Source: UBA5972 sp964567685 (lineage in GTDB: Bacteria; Pseudomonadota; Alphaproteobacteria; Rhodobacterales; Rhodobacteraceae). From it: 64,000 nt of DNA. The stretch spans positions 1-64,000 of the forward strand of contig CAZMNO010000015.1 of the NCBI GenBank assembly GCA_964567685.1, read 5' to 3'. The stretch's first letter is position 1. Every line of letters begins with the position of its first letter. A model generated the notes under the pieces. The model made no database searches. It was not told the origin of the DNA and worked only from the letters and a program-made list of their open reading frames with translations. The translations under genes were made by a program, and so were the position numbers. This document shows, piece by piece, positions 25,718 through 33,859 of this stretch.

Positions 25718-26326
25718 ATGGTTGTCAAGACGTTGATTTCGCGATTCTTAGGTAGCGGGTTCCCGAAAAACAAACTCTCTCCGCATGTAGATATTCAACG
25801 ACAAATTGACTGGTATTTGCGCGGCACTCCCAGCCACCTTCAGAACCTTTGCAGCAATAACAGTCCAGAACTTGGTCTTGGCTCAGGTGGGCATGGTGAG
25901 GCGATTGCAATCGCGTATCGACTGACTTGTCAATGTGGTTGTCAGCACTTTGGAGTCACTGCATACCTTTGGCAGGATGGTCAAAATCCACCGAGAGCAA
26001 CACTCAGTCCTGTTAATGCATCATGCGAGAGCTGTGGTAAGCAAATCGTCGTTTTTGACAGTGATTTACATGGCTACGATCCAGTCGTGGTTGGAAGCTC
26101 AACCACCGCACATGGTGAACGTGAAGAAAACGCAATACTCCATGAAATCGCCTCGCTAGAAAATCCCGCTACGGTGGATATTGTTGCTTACTATCCAGAT
26201 GATCTCTTCGAACCTGACATGGAAGAGTTTGCCAGCATAAAGCGTGACCTTTTTACTTGGTTGACGATCATCGTTGGAGAAGATACCGCCCCTGACTTTC
26301 CTCTGTTAGATTTTGAATGTTCCTGA
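25718..26326 (+). CDS. Hypothetical protein with zinc-ribbon-like cysteines
   Basis: 202 residues from ATG 25718, which has a GGAGGG ribosome site 9 nt upstream; a longer frame from 25658 lacks one. The middle holds CQCGCQHFG and, about 40 residues later, ASCESCGKQIVVFD, a possible four-Cys metal site. The C-terminal part is acidic (YYPDDLFEPDMEEF). Codon usage is AT-rich compared with the flanking genes. I recognise no family. It looks like an orphan or transferred gene with no functional tie to its neighbours. Confidence 0.55.
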   Translation: MVVKTLISRFLGSGFPKNKLSPHVDIQRQIDWYLRGTPSHLQNLCSNNSPELGLGSGGHGEAIAIAYRLTCQCGCQHFGVTAYLWQDGQNPPRATLSPVNASCESCGKQIVVFDSDLHGYDPVVVGSSTTAHGEREENAILHEIASLENPATVDIVAYYPDDLFEPDMEEFASIKRDLFTWLTIIVGEDTAPDFPLLDFECS

Positions 26327-26788
26327 TCAGTTTTACTACCAATGTCTGTTTTGTCCCGCGCTGCCTTCAACTGGTCTTCGATAATGCTACAACATCAACG
26401 AATGCCATCAATGCTAACCCTGCTGTGCGGCATCTTTGTTGTGGATGAGAGACAGCAATGGGCCAGTAATATCCTGCCTCCGATAGAAACATCTAAGATT
26501 TCGCAATTTGTTCTCACCCCCTTTCGCTCTCATCTAAACACTTTGTTTCGATTTCTGAGACATGCCTAGTCATGGCCATGCGGCTGCCACCCAATACAGG
26601 CCGCGAAAATGAAATAATCCAACCGGGCAAACCATTTTGGATTGCCTTCCCATCCTTCCAAATCACCGGTCCGAAAGTAAATTCGGACCGTCCACATTTA
26701 TCTTGCCAGCACGCATCGCAAAAGTTACTGTATACAGAATACAATCTGCAGAAAGGGCCTCCGGGCCAGACAAATCAGGGAGAAATTC
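26327..26788. other. Promoter region and gene-free stretch before the glutamine synthetase-like gene
   Basis: This 462-nt AT-richer stretch has only short frames without family signatures. It contains the GntR-type palindrome at 26728-26737, about 50 nt upstream of the next start, with a TACAAT (26740-26745) just after it that could serve as a -10 box. A good GGGAGAAA ribosome site lies directly before the GTG start. Otherwise I see nothing in it. Confidence 0.5.
26728..26737. promoter_or_regulatory. CTGTATACAG palindrome, site 1 (probable GntR operator)
   Basis: An exact 10-bp palindrome in the context TACTGTATACAGAATA, upstream of the glutamine-synthetase-like gene. Identical cores occur at 28328-28337 and 53195-53204. 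By uniform-base chance a given 10-mer is expected about 0.06 times in 64 kb. FadR/VanR-type GntR proteins bind short palindromes of this kind, and a GntR/FCD gene lies at 54024. Confidence 0.7.
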
Positions 26789-28084
26789 GTGAGTACGAAT
26801 GATTTTGCGTTGCCGTCTGATATTCACACGGTCATCCTCGGAATTGGCGATCTTAATGGCATCATGCGCGGCAAGCGCATTCCGGCCAGCAACTGGGAAA
26901 CGATCTGCAAACAGGGCAACGCGTTGTCGATTGCGATGTTTGCCATCGATATGACCTGCGATGTCTGGGACACGCCTTACGTGAATTTCGACAATGGCTA
27001 TCCCGATATGCACATGTTCCCCAACAGCAAACCCGTGCCTCTGCCATGGGAACCCGGTGTTGCAATGGCCATCGGGCGGGCCGAAGGGACCGATCACAAA
27101 CCCGTACCGCTGGATCCGCGCCTTGTACTTGAACGGCAGGTGAAACGCGCTGCTGACATGGGCTATGAAATCAAGGTCGGTACAGAGCTTGAGTTTTTCC
27201 TTTTGGACCCGGAAACCGGGCGGCCAAAGGATCAGGGCATTCAGGTCTACGGGCTGGAGCGCGCTGCCGAGCTTGAGCATGTGCTCGGCCCGATCCGCAC
27301 CCAGATCAACGAATGCGGTATCCCGATCGAGCAATCCAACCCGGAATATGCCGCCGGGCAGGTCGAGGTGAACATCCGCTATGACGAGGCTCTGCTGGCG
27401 GCTGACCGGGTGATCATGTTCCGCTCGCTGGTCAAACAGCTGGCCTTTGCCCATGGCTACAAGGCAACCTTCATGGCCAAGCCGTTCTTTGAGGAATCGG
27501 GCAGTGGTTTCCATACCCATTACTCGATCTGGAAAGACGGCAAGAACGTCTTTGCCGACAATGGCAAGCTCAACGAAACGGGCAGGCATTTCGTTGGCGG
27601 GTTGCAGAAACGCATGGCCGAAACCGCGATTTGCGGAAGCGCGACGGTCAACGGCTACCGGCGGCGCGCACCCTATACATTCTGCCCGATCAACACCTCC
27701 TGGGGCCCGGATAACCGCACCGTCGGATTGCGCATCATCGAAGGCTCAGAAAGCGCGGTGCGGGTTGAAAAACGCGATGCCGGGGCCGATTGCAATCCCT
27801 ATTTGTTGCTCGGCACGGATATTGCCGCCGGTCTTGACGGGATCGAAGGCAAGATCGAACCGTCTGAAATGACCACCGGCAACGCCTATGAATCCGAAAC
27901 CGCAGAGCCCATTCCGACCGATCTGCGCGACGCGATTGCACTGGCACGCGGATCCGAGTGGCTGAAAGGGGTAATGGGCGATGATCTATACGAGGTGGCA
28001 ATGCAGCAAAGCGAGCGCGAGCTTGAATTTTTTGCCGCCCAGATCACGCAAGTCGAGCTTGATCGCTATCGGGACAATTTCTGA
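26789..28084 (+). CDS. Glutamine synthetase-family ligase (gamma-glutamyl-amine synthetase-like)
   Basis: 431 residues from GTG 26789 with GGGAGAAA upstream. The catalytic domain has KVGTELEFFLLD, GQVEVNIRYDEALLAADRV, FMAKPFFEESGSGFHTHYS and SAVRVEKRDAGADCNPYL. It lacks the adenylylation loop of housekeeping GlnA and its N-terminal domain is short, so it resembles PuuA-like enzymes that join glutamate to an amine. A class-I glutamine amidotransferase gene five genes on could reverse or complete such a cycle. It is preceded by a GntR-type operator. The amine substrate is unknown. Confidence 0.85.
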   Translation: MSTNDFALPSDIHTVILGIGDLNGIMRGKRIPASNWETICKQGNALSIAMFAIDMTCDVWDTPYVNFDNGYPDMHMFPNSKPVPLPWEPGVAMAIGRAEGTDHKPVPLDPRLVLERQVKRAADMGYEIKVGTELEFFLLDPETGRPKDQGIQVYGLERAAELEHVLGPIRTQINECGIPIEQSNPEYAAGQVEVNIRYDEALLAADRVIMFRSLVKQLAFAHGYKATFMAKPFFEESGSGFHTHYSIWKDGKNVFADNGKLNETGRHFVGGLQKRMAETAICGSATVNGYRRRAPYTFCPINTSWGPDNRTVGLRIIEGSESAVRVEKRDAGADCNPYLLLGTDIAAGLDGIEGKIEPSEMTTGNAYESETAEPIPTDLRDAIALARGSEWLKGVMGDDLYEVAMQQSERELEFFAAQITQVELDRYRDNF

Positions 28085-28122
28085 AACCTACCACCGGGAT
28101 TCCCGACCTTTACCTGCATAAA

Positions 28123-28157
28123 ATACGGGGCACAGCCAGTCTGGTTGTGCCCCGTAT
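28123..28157 (+). terminator. Long hairpin after the glutamine synthetase-like gene
   Basis: ATACGGGGCACAGCCAG pairs with CTGGTTGTGCCCCGTAT over 17 positions with one G-U wobble, starting 38 nt after the stop codon. No T-run follows, so it may act as a weak terminator, a processing site or an mRNA 3' end stabiliser. The binding-protein gene downstream has its own operator, consistent with separate transcription. Confidence 0.65.
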
Positions 28158-28325
28158 GCTCTATCGGGGCTGTATCCTTGCCTTTCGCCATCGCCTCTGC
28201 GCGACCTGCCAATCCGCAACCTGCAGGGGAATACCTGAAAATGCGACGCTGATGAAGCGTACCGCCTGCGGCGATACAAGCCAGCAGGCCCTGCACAAAG
28301 AGCTTGCAACGTCACTGCAAAAGTG

Positions 28326-28339
28326 TACTGTATACAGTA
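28326..28339. promoter_or_regulatory. TACTGTATACAGTA palindrome, site 2 (probable GntR operator)
   Basis: A perfect 14-bp palindrome about 50 nt before the binding-protein gene, containing the same CTGTATACAG core as sites 1 and 3. A possible -35 box TTGCAA is at 28304-28309, with TACTGT 16 nt downstream as a weak -10, so the site would overlap the promoter as a repressor site does. This is the most symmetric of the three. Confidence 0.72.
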
Positions 28340-28390
28340 TTCACAAAGAGCCTGCCAAGGGCCATTTCACACAGCTAGGGAGGAGTTCTT

Positions 28391-29674
28391 ATGAAACTCA
28401 CCACAACCGCTTTGGCGGCATTTGCTACATCTGCCTTGATGGCAACCGCTGCCGTTGCAGACATTAAAGTGGGCTTTATCGGCTCATTGTCATCAGATAC
28501 CGGCCTCAGCACGCTGCGCGGTGCCGAAATCGCGATCGAAGAGTTGAACGCCGCTGGCGGTGTCATGGGCCAGCAGGTTGTGTTGGTCAAAGCCGACACC
28601 GGCGAGGACGTGACCGAAGGCGTCAAAGCCTATGAATATCTCGCTGAAACCGAAGAGGTCGACTTCATCATCTCAGGTTCGATCGACGATGTGTCGCTTG
28701 GCTGGCTGCCCCGGATGCAGGAATACCGCATTCCGACGCTCGATACCTGGACCTCCTATATCGGCATCATCGACATGATCGTCGAAGATCCCGAAGGGAT
28801 GGCACCCTATTTCATGAATATCGCTTCGGATGAGGCGCTGGCGACGCTCTATATCAACTTTGGTGCAGATGTGCTGAAAGCCAAGATGGGCTGGAACTCG
28901 GTTGTCATTCTGGCCGAAGACACGGCATTTGGCGGGGCGATCACCGGTCTTGTCACCGAAGCGCTTGCGCCGGTTGCAGGGATCGAAGTGGCCGAGATCA
29001 TCACCTATGATGTCAACACCGTTGACTTCGCGCCGATCTTCTCCAAAGCACAGGCTTCGGGGGCTGATTTTATCTATCAGGTCTCGTCGGTGAACAGCCA
29101 GGTGGTTTCATCGCAATATGTGAAACTGCAGGTGCCGATGGCGATGACCGGTGTCAATGTTGCAGCCCTTGGTCTTGAGTACTGGGATGATACAGGCGGT
29201 GCCGGTGGCGGTATCTCGACCCTGTCGCCCGTTCCCTCCGTTGGTTTTGCTCTTGATCCTGTCAGCCAGGCCTTTGTCGATACCTACCAGGCCAAATATA
29301 CTTCGCGCCCGAAAATGCCGCATTTCAACGGTTTCAACGCATATCACGGTGTGAAACAGGCAATGGCCGCTGCCGAGGCTGCCGGTGGTTTTGACGACGA
29401 AGCCGCCTGGGCCAAGGCAATGGAACAGCAGGATCTCATTCTGGAAAAAGACGGCAAGCTGTGGCTGCGCTATGCTTTCTGGGGACATGACGAGGTTGAA
29501 GAAGTGACCCAGCGGACCTATCCGCATAACGCACGCTTCGATCTGACCGCACCCTACGAGGACGCACAGCCGTCGATGGTGGTCATTCAGTGGACCGAAG
29601 ACGGTAATGTCGGCGTGGTCTACCCACCGGAATACGCAAACATGGAATTCTCGGTTCCGAGCTGGGTCAAATAG
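28391..29674 (+). CDS. ABC importer substrate-binding protein, branched-chain amino acid type
   Basis: 427 residues with a clear Sec signal peptide (MKLTTTALAAFATSALMATAAVA, cut before DIKVGF) and a type-I periplasmic-binding fold (GFIGSLSSDTGLSTLRGAEI, AIEELNAAGGVMGQQVVLV). Members bind amino acids, amides, urea or aromatic acids. Good ribosome site (AGGGAGGAG). It heads the liv-type genes, and a 12-bp stem-loop follows it, the usual device for making more binding protein than permease. The operator upstream ties it to the GntR regulon. The ligand is unknown. Confidence 0.9.
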   Translation: MKLTTTALAAFATSALMATAAVADIKVGFIGSLSSDTGLSTLRGAEIAIEELNAAGGVMGQQVVLVKADTGEDVTEGVKAYEYLAETEEVDFIISGSIDDVSLGWLPRMQEYRIPTLDTWTSYIGIIDMIVEDPEGMAPYFMNIASDEALATLYINFGADVLKAKMGWNSVVILAEDTAFGGAITGLVTEALAPVAGIEVAEIITYDVNTVDFAPIFSKAQASGADFIYQVSSVNSQVVSSQYVKLQVPMAMTGVNVAALGLEYWDDTGGAGGGISTLSPVPSVGFALDPVSQAFVDTYQAKYTSRPKMPHFNGFNAYHGVKQAMAAAEAAGGFDDEAAWAKAMEQQDLILEKDGKLWLRYAFWGHDEVEEVTQRTYPHNARFDLTAPYEDAQPSMVVIQWTEDGNVGVVYPPEYANMEFSVPSWVK

Positions 29675-29690
29675 ACCCTTGTAAATTAGC

Positions 29691-29718
29691 CCGGGCGGTA
29701 CAGGCTTGTACCGCCCGG
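29691..29718 (+). terminator. Stem-loop between binding-protein and permease genes
   Basis: CCGGGCGGTACA pairs with TGTACCGCCCGG around a GGCT loop. It lies 16 nt after the binding-protein stop and is followed by ACTTAATTT. It probably acts as a partial terminator or RNase barrier that lowers permease expression relative to the binding protein. Confidence 0.7.
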
Positions 29719-29749
29719 ACTTAATTTCAATCCCTACCGGTAGGCATCC

Positions 29750-30601
29750 ATGCTGCAGATCCTGATACAGGGCCTTTTGCTCAGCGGGCTATACGCTTTG
29801 ATTGCAATGGGTTTCACACTGATTTTCAGTATCGGACGTGTTCTGAACCTGGCCTATGGGGCCTATCTGATGATCGGTGGGTATACCTATTTCTATATCT
29901 CACAATCCCTCGGCCTGCCCAAAATTGCTGGTGTTCTGATGGCCGCGATTATCGGCTGCGCGATGGGGTTGCTGATTTATCGCCTGATCGTGAAAACTCT
30001 GAAAGGCGACCATGTCGCAGTTGAAATATCGACCCTGATCCTGGCCGTCGTGTTGCAGGCAGGGGTGGTTCTGCTCTTTGGCGATTCCTCGAAAATCCTG
30101 TTGCCAATTGTTCCCGACGTTGTTCGCGTTGCCGGTGCGGCGGTGACCTATAATATTCTGACCGCAACGATAGTCAGCTGGGCGATCCTGATTGGCCTCT
30201 ACATATTCGTGCGCAGAACCCATACGGGGCGCGCCATGCAGGCCGTTTCGATGGATATCAAGGGCGCTGCGATATCCGGAGTGGATCCGGATCGGGTCAA
30301 CATGATCACCTGGGGGATTTCCGGGGCTCTCGGCGCGGTCGCCGGCGTGTTCTTTGCCAGCTATACCCAGCTCTCTCCTTCCATGTGGGTCGCGCCCCTG
30401 ATCATCGCGGTAGCGGTGGTTATTGTCGGCGGCATCGGCTCGATCATCGGCACGCTGATCGTCGCCCATATCGTCGGCTATATGGAGATAATCGTCACCT
30501 CGCTGATTGCCCCAGAGCTGAGGGGCGTGTTCACCATGCTTCTGATCATCGGTGTCCTCGTCCTCAGACCGCAGGGCCTCTTTGGGCGAGAGGAGTTATA
30601 G
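29750..30601 (+). CDS. ABC permease, LivH type
   Basis: 283 residues, strongly hydrophobic, with the LivH pattern: LLSGLYALIAMGFTLIFSIG at the start, AAISGVDPDRVNMITWGISG as the EAA-like cytoplasmic loop and VVIVGGIGSIIGTLIVAHIV late. It forms the membrane pore with the LivM-type partner, which begins 1 nt after this stop. Confidence 0.9.
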   Translation: MLQILIQGLLLSGLYALIAMGFTLIFSIGRVLNLAYGAYLMIGGYTYFYISQSLGLPKIAGVLMAAIIGCAMGLLIYRLIVKTLKGDHVAVEISTLILAVVLQAGVVLLFGDSSKILLPIVPDVVRVAGAAVTYNILTATIVSWAILIGLYIFVRRTHTGRAMQAVSMDIKGAAISGVDPDRVNMITWGISGALGAVAGVFFASYTQLSPSMWVAPLIIAVAVVIVGGIGSIIGTLIVAHIVGYMEIIVTSLIAPELRGVFTMLLIIGVLVLRPQGLFGREEL

Positions 30602-30602
30602 G

Positions 30603-31550
30603 ATGCAAATTCGCTGGCAGCATCTGGCACTCTGGGCGGCTTTTATCCTGTTTATGCTGCTTCTTCCCCAGTTCGTCTCCAAAGGCACGCTCAGGACGAT
30701 CATCTTTGCCAATTTCCTGGCGATCTTTGCCATCAGCTGGGATGTTCTGTCAGGCCGCACGGGCTATATCAGTTTCGGCCATCCCTTCCTGATCGGCATC
30801 GGTGCCTATACTACCGCCATCCTGACCAAGCGCTTTGACGTGCCGGTTGAATATTCGATCCCCGCAGCGGTGCTTGTCACGATGATCGGCGGTGCCATCC
30901 TGTTTGTGCCCGCGCTGCGCATCCGTGGCAGCTATTTCGCCCTTGTTACGCTCGCCTTCATGGAACTGATGTATCAGCTCGTTCAGGTCATCCGCCCCGA
31001 CCTCACCGGCGGCACACGCGGCATGTCGGGCATCCAGACGCTGACGCGGGGCGCTGTGAACGGCTATTACATGTCGTTTTCACTGATGGCGGCGATCGGG
31101 TTTTCCATGTGGCTGTTGATGAAGACGCGCCTTGGAACCGCCCTCAGCGCCATCGGCATGAACGAGGAAAGCGTGCGCGGATCGGGCCTTGATGCGACCA
31201 AGCTGAAACTTGTGGCCTTCATGCTCGGTGCATTCGTCGCCGGGTTGGGCGGGGCTTTTTACGTGCACTACCTCGGCTCCATCGCACCGCGCGCGCTTTT
31301 TGACATCAATTTCGTCTTCACCATCATCGTCGCCGCCCTGATCGGTGGCGCATCGACAATCACCGGTCCCATATTCGGGGCGTTTTTCCTGACATTCCTG
31401 CTGGAATATCTGCGGCCAATTCTGCCGGGTGCCGAGCGTTACTTCATCTATGGCGGGGTTGCCTTGCTGCTTTACATGTACGAACCCAAGGGCCTGCATA
31501 GACTGATGATGGTCGGTATTGACCGTCTTAAATGGGGGCGAAAGTCTTGA
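30603..31550 (+). CDS. ABC permease, LivM type
   Basis: 315 residues from ATG 30603, which directly follows the LivH stop; a longer frame from 30552 would overlap the previous gene heavily. Typical LivM segments: ISWDVLSGRTGYISFGHPFL, AGLGGAFYVHYLGSIAPRAL and ALIGGASTITGPIFGAFFLT. It lacks the very long N-terminal extension of some LivM proteins. It overlaps the LivG-type gene by 19 nt. Confidence 0.9.
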   Translation: MQIRWQHLALWAAFILFMLLLPQFVSKGTLRTIIFANFLAIFAISWDVLSGRTGYISFGHPFLIGIGAYTTAILTKRFDVPVEYSIPAAVLVTMIGGAILFVPALRIRGSYFALVTLAFMELMYQLVQVIRPDLTGGTRGMSGIQTLTRGAVNGYYMSFSLMAAIGFSMWLLMKTRLGTALSAIGMNEESVRGSGLDATKLKLVAFMLGAFVAGLGGAFYVHYLGSIAPRALFDINFVFTIIVAALIGGASTITGPIFGAFFLTFLLEYLRPILPGAERYFIYGGVALLLYMYEPKGLHRLMMVGIDRLKWGRKS

Positions 31551-32281
31551 CCACACCCCTTGCGCTGACAAATCTGGTCAAGAAGTTTGGTGGCCTGACA
31601 GCAACCAACGACGTCAGTTTCACCATCGAACAGGGCCAGTCCGTTGGCCTGATCGGCCCCAATGGCGCGGGCAAGACGACGATATTTTCCCAGATCATGG
31701 GCGAGTATCGCCAGACCTCCGGCAATATCCACCTCTATGGCGAGGATATCGGAACCCTCTCCACAGCCGCCCGCATCCGCCGGGGTGTCAGCCGGACCTA
31801 TCAGGTGCCCCGCCCGTTTTCGGACATGAACATCCTTGAAAACATCCGGGTTGGCCTGATGCCTGACAATATCTGGCAGATGGTCACCAAAGGCCCAGAT
31901 CTTGACCGCGAGGCGGAACTGGCGCTGAGTGTCGGTCTTTCCGCACTCGACCTTCTGAAGACACCCTCAGAGCTTTCCATGGGCGATCTCAGAAAGCTGG
32001 AAATGGCCCGCACGATGGCCACCGGCCCCAGCATCATGCTGCTTGATGAGGTGTTTGCCGGTCTGACCGTTGGCGAGATTGCGCAGATCGGCGACCTCAT
32101 TCAGAAGATGCGGGGTGAAGGGATGACATTTTTGATCGTCAGCCACGATCTCAAAGCCCTGGAGCCGCTGGTAGATAAGGCAATAGCGATCAATCAGGGG
32201 GTCAAAATCGCCGAAGGCACATTTGAAGAAGTCATCGGGAACGAAGCCGTGCGCAGCTCTTACCTCGGAGGCGCGGAATGA
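31532..32281 (+). CDS. ABC ATPase, LivG type
   Basis: 249 residues, cytoplasmic. Walker A is LIGPNGAGKTTIFSQ, the LivG-specific region RRGVSRTYQVPRPFSDMNIL is present, the signature is ELSMGDLRKLEMA, and Walker B with its catalytic Glu is IMLLDEVFAGL. It powers the importer with the LivF-type ATPase, whose start overlaps this stop by 4 nt (ATGA). The signature is slightly unusual (LSMGD rather than LSYGQ). Confidence 0.9.
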   Translation: MGAKVLTTPLALTNLVKKFGGLTATNDVSFTIEQGQSVGLIGPNGAGKTTIFSQIMGEYRQTSGNIHLYGEDIGTLSTAARIRRGVSRTYQVPRPFSDMNILENIRVGLMPDNIWQMVTKGPDLDREAELALSVGLSALDLLKTPSELSMGDLRKLEMARTMATGPSIMLLDEVFAGLTVGEIAQIGDLIQKMRGEGMTFLIVSHDLKALEPLVDKAIAINQGVKIAEGTFEEVIGNEAVRSSYLGGAE

Positions 32282-32982
32282 GCTTTTTGGAGATTGAAAA
32301 CCTCTCAGCCTTTTATGGCAAGGCGCAGGCCCTGCACGGGGTCAGCATATCGGTCGAACAGGGCCAGATCATCGGCGTGATCGGGGCCAATGGGGCGGGT
32401 AAGTCGACCCTGCTTGATTGCATCATGGGATTGGTGAAAACCAAGGGCGATATCCGGCTTGAGGGCCAGTCGCTGATCGGCGCAGGCAGCCCGGCAATCG
32501 TCAAAAGCGGCGTTGGCTATGCGCCGGAAAGGTTCAACCTGTTTCCCTATATGTCGGTCCGCGACAATCTGTTGGTCGGCTCCTACACTGCACGCGAAGA
32601 CACCGAAAAGAACCTTGAGGTCATTCACAAGCTCTTTCCCCGGCTGGAGGAGCGCGAAAACCAGGAAACCAGCACCCAGTCAGGTGGCGAGCGGCAAATG
32701 GTGTCGCTCGGCCGCGCCCTGATGACCAGCCCGCGACTGCTTTTGGTTGACGAGCCGACCATCGGGCTGGCCCCGAAACTCTGCGATGAGATCGCCGCCG
32801 TGATAGGCCGCCTGAACAAGGAGTTTGGCCTGACCGTGATCATCACCGAACAGAACGTCAATTTCGCCATGAAGCTGGCAACAGAGCTGTTCGTGCTTGA
32901 ATCGGGTGAGTTGAAAATCAGTGGATCGGTCGAAGATCTGCGCAATGACCCGAAACTGACGGAATCCTATTTCGGTGGGTAG
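32278..32982 (+). CDS. ABC ATPase, LivF type
   Basis: 234 residues, the second ATPase of the importer. Walker A GVIGANGAGKSTLLDC, signature TQSGGERQMVSLGRALM, Walker B LLLVDEPTIGLAP and the LivF-typical ending ESGELKISGSVEDL are all intact. It is the last of the five transport genes; the amidotransferase gene follows after 174 nt. Confidence 0.9.
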   Translation: MSFLEIENLSAFYGKAQALHGVSISVEQGQIIGVIGANGAGKSTLLDCIMGLVKTKGDIRLEGQSLIGAGSPAIVKSGVGYAPERFNLFPYMSVRDNLLVGSYTAREDTEKNLEVIHKLFPRLEERENQETSTQSGGERQMVSLGRALMTSPRLLLVDEPTIGLAPKLCDEIAAVIGRLNKEFGLTVIITEQNVNFAMKLATELFVLESGELKISGSVEDLRNDPKLTESYFGG

Positions 32983-33156
32983 GGCAGGGACTGAACCAAG
33001 GCGCATCCAAATCCGCCCGGTGCAGAACTAGCCTATTGCAGGTTTTGAAATCCACAATTGAACCCTTGCGTTTTTACGCGCAATTGTGTTGCTGTCGCTG
33101 CTGATCTGTCCGACCTCCCCATGAGAACCGGTCGATGAAACATAAACGGTGTTGAA

Positions 33157-33840
33157 ATGAAAATCGGTATTCTGCAAACCGGCGAGTCGCCTGAACAAAT
33201 TCGCGACAGGCATGGCGATTACAATGATCTGTTTATGAAACTGCTTGATGGGCGCGGGTTCGAGTTTGCCACTTATAAGGCGCTGTTCAGTGAATTGCCG
33301 GGCGATATTCAAGACGCCGATGGCTGGCTGATCACGGGATCGAAATTCGGCGTCTATGAAGATCACGACTGGATCCCGCCGCTGGAGGATTTCGTGCGTC
33401 AGGCCTATCGGGCGGCGGTCCCGATCATCGGCGTCTGTTTTGGTCATCAGATCCTTGCTCAGGCGCTGGGCGGGAAGGTCGAGAAATATTCCGGCGGCTG
33501 GTCTGTTGGCGCGACGGATTATAAAACAAGCGTCGGCCAGACCGACCGGGTGATCGCCTGGCATCAGGATCAGGTTGTTCAGTTACCAGAGGGTGCCGAG
33601 GTTGTCGGTTCCTCTGATTTCTGCCGTTACGCCATGCTGGTCTACGGCGACCGCGCCCTGAGTGTGCAGCCGCATCCGGAGTTCACGCCCGGATTTGCCG
33701 ACGACCTTCTGGCCGCGCGCCGCCATGTACTGCCGGTCGAAGTGGCGGAAATGGCCGAGGCGGCATCAAATGAAAACCTGACCTCCGGTTCCTTCGCAGA
33801 TCGTTTCGAGGAATTCTTCAAACGAGATCGGGCAAGCTAA
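33157..33840 (+). CDS. Class I glutamine amidotransferase-like protein
   Basis: 227 residues with the catalytic triad of the GATase-1 fold: nucleophile C94 (GVCFGHQILAQALGG) and H173/E175 (SVQPHPEF). No synthetase domain is fused, as in the YfeJ/GMP-synthase-like stand-alone group. With the glutamine-synthetase-like ligase at the other end of the transporter genes, it may hydrolyse gamma-glutamyl compounds, as PuuD does in putrescine use. That link is inference; PuuD itself belongs to a different subgroup. It converges with the Dpp-type genes 19 nt away. Confidence 0.85.
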   Translation: MKIGILQTGESPEQIRDRHGDYNDLFMKLLDGRGFEFATYKALFSELPGDIQDADGWLITGSKFGVYEDHDWIPPLEDFVRQAYRAAVPIIGVCFGHQILAQALGGKVEKYSGGWSVGATDYKTSVGQTDRVIAWHQDQVVQLPEGAEVVGSSDFCRYAMLVYGDRALSVQPHPEFTPGFADDLLAARRHVLPVEVAEMAEAASNENLTSGSFADRFEEFFKRDRAS

Positions 33841-33859
33841 CCCACACGAGCCACTGGTA

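Noticed and set aside
25444..25773. 109-residue minus-strand ORF overlapping the orphan gene start
   Set aside because: No ribosome site or family similarity; the plus-strand gene has a good ribosome site.
26342..26569. 75-residue plus-strand ORF before the glutamine-synthetase-like gene
   Set aside because: Random-looking composition, no ribosome site, and it lies in a promoter region.
26663..27589. 308-residue minus-strand ORF
   Set aside because: It is the antisense shadow of the glutamine-synthetase-like gene, whose catalytic motifs are clear.
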